Origin: an uncultured Pseudoxanthomonas sp.
GTDB taxonomy: Bacteria; Pseudomonadota; Gammaproteobacteria; Xanthomonadales; Xanthomonadaceae
NCBI GenBank assembly: GCA_946886405.1
Contig: CAMPIO010000014.1
Location: 1-55,997 of the forward strand
Reading direction: 5' to 3'
Length of the DNA stretch: 55,997 nt
The position numbers and the translations under genes are program-made. The notes under the pieces were generated by a model. It was given only the letters and a program-made list of their open reading frames with translations. It ran no database searches and had not been told where the DNA came from. Below are positions 51,630 through 55,997 of the stretch, one piece after another; position 1 is the first letter of the stretch; the number at the start of each line of letters is the position of its first letter.

Positions 51630-51693
51630 GTGGGAGCGACGTCAGTCGCGATGAAGCACTGCGGCCGGTCATCGCGACTGACGTCGCTCCCGC
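51630..51693. repeat. Palindromic intergenic repeat copy D
   Basis: Two near-perfect 25-base arms (51630-51654 and 51669-51693), starting GTGGGAGCGACGTCAGTCGC and its complement, lie between the convergent fur and recN genes. This is the best-conserved copy in the window. Confidence 0.85.
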
Positions 51694-51712
51694 AATTGAA
51701 AAACGGACGCTG

Positions 51713-53380
51713 TCAGACCGCGTTGGCCAGCAGACGCTTGGCCGCAGCGTACGCTTCCTTGCTGACCTCCACGCCGCCGAGCATGCGGGCGAGCTCTTCC
51801 TCGCGCTGCTTTGCGCCCAGTTTCTCGACCGCGCTCTGGGTCATGCCATCCACCGGGGCCTTGCTGACGCGGTAGTGCGCATGCCCTTGCGCCGCGACCT
51901 GCGGCAGGTGGGTCACGCACAGGACCTGCCGCTGGGAGCCGAGTGCCCGAAGCTTTTGCCCGACGATCTCGGCCACGGCACCCCCGATGCCGGTGTCCAC
52001 CTCGTCGAAGATCATCGTAGGCACGGCGTCCAGGCCTAGCGCGGCTACTTCGATCGCCAGCGAGATGCGGGCCAATTCACCACCCGACGCGACCTTGCGC
52101 AGCGGGCGCGGCGGCTGGCCGGCGTTGGCGGACACCAGGAATTCAACACGCTCCGCACCGGTCGGATCCGGACGTTCGCCATCCTGGATGTCCAGCGCGA
52201 TGTCGAAACGGCCACCGCCCATGCCCAGCTCAGCGATCAGCGCGGTGGTGGTTTCCCCCAGCGTCCTGGCGGCGCGTCGGCGCGTTCGGGACAGTGCGGC
52301 AGCTGAATCGCGCCACTGGCCCTTGGCCGCATCGATCTCGCCATCGAGGTGGAGCAGGCGCTCGCCGGCGCCGCGCAGCGTTTCGAGTTCCGCCGCAAGG
52401 CGGTCTTGCTGTTCCTGCAGGCCATCCAGCGGCACGCGGTGCTTGCGGGCGAGGTCGTGGACGCGGGCCAGCTTGCGTTCCAGCGCATCGAACTGCAGCG
52501 GTTCTCCGTCGAGGTCGTCGCGGACCTGGCCGAGCAGGGACAGGGCTTCCTCGATCTGGATCGCCGCGCCGTCCAGCAACGCGTCCACGCCGCGCAGGCG
52601 AGGCTCGTGTTCCGCCTGCCGGCCGAGATCGGCACGCACCTGCTGCAGCTGCCGTGTCAGCGAGGGGGCATCGTCACTGGCCAGCTCACCCAGCGCGGCA
52701 TCGCAGGCCTGGATCAGACCCGCCGCGTGCGCCTGTCTCCGGTGGCTGGCCACGAGAGCTTCCAGCGCGGACGGCGAGAGATCCTCGCGCTGCAGTTCCG
52801 CCAGTTGGTGTTCCAGGTAGTTGAGCCGGTCGGAGACATCGCCCTGCCCAGACAGCTGTTCGCGTTCGCGCAGCAATGCAGTCCAACGTCTGGCGGCCTC
52901 GCGCACTGCGATGCGCTCGCGGTCGTTGCGGGCGAAGGCGTCGAGCAAGTCCAACTGGCTGTTGCGTGCCAGCAGTGCCTGATGTTCATGCTGACCGTGG
53001 ATTTCCACCAGACGGGCGGCGAGGTCGGTCAGCTGGGACAGCGTCACGCTGCGGCCGTTGATCCATGCGCGGGAACCGCCATCGGCGCGGATCACCCGGC
53101 GCAGCTGGCATTGGCCGTCGTCATCCAGCTCGTTGTCGGTCAGCCACGCCTGTGCCGGCGACCCGGCTGGAGCGGAAAATTCGGCGGAGAGTTCCGCCCG
53201 TTCGGCGCCATGGCGCACCACGCCGCTGTCGGCACGCAGGCCAGACAGGAAACCCAGCGCGTCCACCAGCAGCGACTTGCCCGCGCCGGTTTCGCCGGAA
53301 ATGACGGTCATGCCGTCGCCGAATTCGAGTTCGGCCGCGCGGACGACGGCGAAATCCTTGAGGGCAAGATGTCTGAGCAT
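51713..53380 (-). CDS. recN: DNA repair protein RecN
   Basis: This SMC-like ATPase takes part in double-strand-break repair. The 555-residue protein has Walker A at residues 29-36 (GETGAGKS), followed by a Q-loop region LVEIHGQHEHQALL. A coiled-coil middle, the ABC signature area (LRKVASGGELARISLAIEVA) and Walker B (TMIFDEVDTGIGG) come next. Length matches E. coli RecN (553). TACAAT lies 7 nt before the ATG, suggesting leaderless transcription. Confidence 0.97.
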   Translation of the reverse strand: MLRHLALKDFAVVRAAELEFGDGMTVISGETGAGKSLLVDALGFLSGLRADSGVVRHGAERAELSAEFSAPAGSPAQAWLTDNELDDDGQCQLRRVIRADGGSRAWINGRSVTLSQLTDLAARLVEIHGQHEHQALLARNSQLDLLDAFARNDRERIAVREAARRWTALLREREQLSGQGDVSDRLNYLEHQLAELQREDLSPSALEALVASHRRQAHAAGLIQACDAALGELASDDAPSLTRQLQQVRADLGRQAEHEPRLRGVDALLDGAAIQIEEALSLLGQVRDDLDGEPLQFDALERKLARVHDLARKHRVPLDGLQEQQDRLAAELETLRGAGERLLHLDGEIDAAKGQWRDSAAALSRTRRRAARTLGETTTALIAELGMGGGRFDIALDIQDGERPDPTGAERVEFLVSANAGQPPRPLRKVASGGELARISLAIEVAALGLDAVPTMIFDEVDTGIGGAVAEIVGQKLRALGSQRQVLCVTHLPQVAAQGHAHYRVSKAPVDGMTQSAVEKLGAKQREEELARMLGGVEVSKEAYAAAKRLLANAV

Positions 53381-53387
53381 GCGGCGG

Positions 53388-53393
53388 ATTGTA
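53388..53393 (-). promoter_or_regulatory. Candidate -10 for leaderless recN transcript
   Basis: On the minus strand TACAAT ends 7 nt before the recN ATG and no ribosome-binding site is present. No LexA box is obvious in the 91-bp recN-hrcA gap, although recN is SOS-controlled in many bacteria. Confidence 0.4.
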
Positions 53394-53471
53394 AGCGGAG
53401 CCGGCTCAGCTTCTGAGACACGCCGCGCCTGCCAGCTTGCAAAGCCGTGGGCACGACGTTATCTAGCTGAC

Positions 53472-54521
53472 ATGCACCCGCCATCACCCCCGCTGGATCC
53501 ACGCGCCCGCCAGTTGCTGCGCACGCTGATCTCGCGCTACATCCACGACGGCGAGCCGGTGGGGTCGCAGACGCTGGCCCGGCACGCGGGGCTCGAGGTC
53601 AGCCCGGCGACCATCCGCAACATCCTGTCGGAACTGGAAGAGGTCGGGCTGCTCAGCTCGCCGCACACCTCGGCCGGGCGTATTCCGACGGCACAGGGTT
53701 ACCGGGTGTTTGTCGACAGCCTGGTGCAGGTGAAGTCCTTGGGCGATGGCGAAGTGGCGCGGCTGCGCGCCGAACTGTCTGCCGGTGCCGGGACCCAGGC
53801 GCTGCTGGGCAATGCCTCCGAGCTGCTGTCGGCGATGACCCACTTCGTCGGCGTGGTTAGCGTGCCGCGGCGCGAGCAGTTCGCCTTCCGCTACATCGAT
53901 TTCGTGCCGCTGGATGGCCAGCGGGTCATGGCCATCCTGGTCTTTGCCGACAACGACGTGCAGAACCGGGTCATCGAGACGCGCCGGGCCTACGACCGCT
54001 CGGAACTCGAACGCATCGCCAATTACCTGAATACCCAGTTCGCCGGTAGGCCCTTGGCCGAGATCCGGGCCAACCTGCTGCGCGACCTGCGTCGCGCGCA
54101 GACCGAGATGGAAGGGTTGCTGGCCGAATCCATAGAACTGGCCGAACAGGCCCTCACGCCGCCGAACGACGATGTGGTGCTGGCCGGGCAGACCCGGTTG
54201 ATGGGTGTGCAGGAGCTGTCCGACCTGGAACGGCTGCGCGACCTGTTCGAAGCCTTCGCCCGCAAGCGCGAGATCCTGCAGCTGCTGGAGCGCACCATCC
54301 GTGCGCCGGGCGTGCGCATCTTCATCGGTGAGGACACGGGATTGGCTCCACACGATGGGGTGTCCGTGGTGACCGCGCCATACATGGCCGGCGGGCAGGT
54401 GCTGGGTGTGCTGGGGGTTATCGGCCCCACGCGGATGGCCTATGACCGGGTCATCCCGGTGGTGCAGGCAGCGGCCGACGTGCTGGGTGCGGCCTTGAAT
54501 CCGGATGCGCCGGCCCCATAG
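53472..54521 (+). CDS. hrcA: Heat-inducible transcription repressor HrcA
   Basis: This repressor binds CIRCE elements of heat-shock operons. The 349-residue protein has the N-terminal winged helix (RQLLRTLISRYIHDGEPVGS, then ATIRNILSELEEVGLLSSPH, TSAGRIPTAQGYRVFVD). The HrcA C-terminal GAF-like domain has FAFRYIDFVPLDGQRVMAIL and the terminal VLGVIGPTRMAYDRVIPVVQ. The ATG at 53472 begins homology. TATCTA lies 6 nt before it. I see no CIRCE in the recN-hrcA gap. It is the first gene of hrcA-grpE-dnaK. Confidence 0.95.
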   Translation: MHPPSPPLDPRARQLLRTLISRYIHDGEPVGSQTLARHAGLEVSPATIRNILSELEEVGLLSSPHTSAGRIPTAQGYRVFVDSLVQVKSLGDGEVARLRAELSAGAGTQALLGNASELLSAMTHFVGVVSVPRREQFAFRYIDFVPLDGQRVMAILVFADNDVQNRVIETRRAYDRSELERIANYLNTQFAGRPLAEIRANLLRDLRRAQTEMEGLLAESIELAEQALTPPNDDVVLAGQTRLMGVQELSDLERLRDLFEAFARKREILQLLERTIRAPGVRIFIGEDTGLAPHDGVSVVTAPYMAGGQVLGVLGVIGPTRMAYDRVIPVVQAAADVLGAALNPDAPAP

Positions 54522-54563
54522 GTTGGGGCTTGGGCGGCCGGACTTGCCGCGATGGGACCCGAA

Positions 54564-55082
54564 ATGAACCAACACGACCACGATTCCGACCTGGACCAGG
54601 GCCATGACCCGCAGGAAACCGACAGCGCGCTGATCGCCGAGCTGGAAACCCTCCGCAACGAGCTGGACCAGCTGCGCACCACCACGCTGCTGGAACGCGC
54701 AGATCTCGAGAACCAGCGCAAGCGCGTGGCCCGCGATATCGAGCAGGCCCGCAAGTTCGCCAACGAGCGCCTGCTGGGCGACCTGTTGCCTGTTTTCGAC
54801 AGTCTGGACGCGGGTCTGGCCGCCGCGGGTGCCGAACCCAGTCCGCTCAAAGATGGCCTGGAACTGACCTTCAAGCAGTTGCTGAAGGTGGCCGGCGACA
54901 ATGGCCTGACCCTGGTCGATCCGACCGGCGAGGCCTTCAATCCGGACCACCACCAGGCCATCAGCCAGGCCGATGCGCCTGGCGCGGCGCCCGGCAGCGT
55001 GGTGCAGGTGTTCCAGAAGGGCTACGTGCTCAACGGCCGCCTGCTGCGGCCCGCGCTGGTCGTGGTCGCCAAACACGACTGA
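54564..55082 (+). CDS. grpE: Nucleotide exchange factor GrpE
   Basis: This homodimeric co-chaperone releases ADP from DnaK. The 172-residue protein has an acidic N-terminus, a long helical part ([56 protein letters not shown]), and the C-terminal beta wing ([20 protein letters not shown]). I chose the ATG at 54564 because GGGACC precedes it. An ATG 12 bp earlier is possible. It follows hrcA by 42 bp. Confidence 0.95.
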   Translation: MNQHDHDSDLDQGHDPQETDSALIAELETLRNELDQLRTTTLLERADLENQRKRVARDIEQARKFANERLLGDLLPVFDSLDAGLAAAGAEPSPLKDGLELTFKQLLKVAGDNGLTLVDPTGEAFNPDHHQAISQADAPGAAPGSVVQVFQKGYVLNGRLLRPALVVVAKHD

Positions 55083-55099
55083 ACGCCCTCGCGGCGGCG

Positions 55100-55127
55100 C
55101 TTGAACGGCGCCATCGCACCCCTATAT
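55100..55127 (+). promoter_or_regulatory. Sigma-32-like heat-shock promoter before dnaK
   Basis: CTTGAA (55100-55105) and CCCCTATAT (55119-55127) are 13 bp apart, close to the RpoH consensus (CTTGAA, 13-17 bp, CCCCATnT). This would give dnaK its own heat-shock start in addition to read-through from hrcA. Confidence 0.6.
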
Positions 55128-55138
55128 CGGGACCATCC

Positions 55139-55157
55139 ACCCGGCCGAACGCCGGGT
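55139..55157 (+). other. Small hairpin in the dnaK leader
   Basis: ACCCGGC (55139-55145) and GCCGGGT (55151-55157) form a 7-bp stem with a 5-base loop between the candidate promoter and the TAGGGAG ribosome-binding site. It may affect leader stability. Confidence 0.45.
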
Positions 55158-55177
55158 CCAACATCAGAATTTGCTAG

Positions 55178-55997
<820 letters not shown>

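Noticed and set aside
53381..53471. CIRCE element or LexA box in the recN-hrcA gap
   Set aside because: I looked for TTAGCACTC-N9-GAGTGCTAA and for CTGT-N8-ACAG type sites and saw neither.

Overview
The window is GC-rich chromosomal DNA from a gammaproteobacterium, most likely a Xanthomonadaceae member of the Pseudoxanthomonas/Stenotrophomonas/Xanthomonas group. The evidence is the kynurenine-to-aminomuconate catabolic cluster, the very large NAD-glutamate dehydrogenase, a Fur without cysteines, the hrcA-grpE-dnaK order, and a family of short palindromic intergenic repeats of the kind known in Stenotrophomonas. I see no prophage, insertion sequence, CRISPR array or integrase. The content is mostly core genome.

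Layout. 1-5276: an RND efflux operon on the minus strand (tetR, lipoprotein adaptor, pump; no outer-membrane channel). 5587-12768: NAD-glutamate dehydrogenase, a small exported protein, NAD kinase and a second exported protein. 12815-16508: a 5'-nucleotidase facing DUF2939, DUF2461 and exonuclease I. 16600-25462 (minus): kynurenine catabolism (kmo, kynU, ACMS decarboxylase, 3-hydroxyanthranilate dioxygenase, RidA-type deaminase, carbonic anhydrase, aminomuconic-semialdehyde dehydrogenase, SDR-like protein), interrupted by an HTH-nucleotidyltransferase/HEPN gene pair. 25566-28225 (minus): asnS and three small genes coupled to it. 28338-39241 (plus): iscA-like, rpsF-rpsR-rplI, dnaB, alr, photolyase, WS/DGAT acyltransferase, OmpA-like lipoprotein, tex. 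39287-44673: a 582-residue protein of unknown function, then an exported MurQ-like protein divergent from a NamZ-type muramidase. 44781-48802 (minus): four overlapping genes encoding a MotA/ExbB-like protein with a long tail, a MotB/OmpA-like partner and two accessory proteins. 48923-55997: ssrA, smpB, ratA, rnfH, bamE, fur, recN, hrcA, grpE and the start of dnaK.

How genes work together. Kmo and KynU convert kynurenine to 3-hydroxyanthranilate. The dioxygenase, decarboxylase, dehydrogenase and deaminase carry it to 4-oxalocrotonate. Carbonic anhydrase may handle the CO2 released. SsrA and SmpB form the ribosome-rescue pair. HrcA, GrpE and DnaK form the heat-shock chaperone set, with a sigma-32-like promoter directly before dnaK.

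Most interesting. (1) The four-gene ion-motor-like operon at 44781-48802 resembles the ZorAB half of Zorya defence but lacks its nuclease and helicase genes. (2) The HTH-MNT/HEPN pair sits inside the kynurenine operon with its own tandem-palindrome operator. (3) A MurQ-like etherase domain carries a signal peptide beside NamZ. (4) Four copies of one palindromic repeat are present, one of which supplies the stop codon of a gene. (5) Several genes have a -10-like hexamer 6-7 nt before the ATG, suggesting leaderless transcripts.
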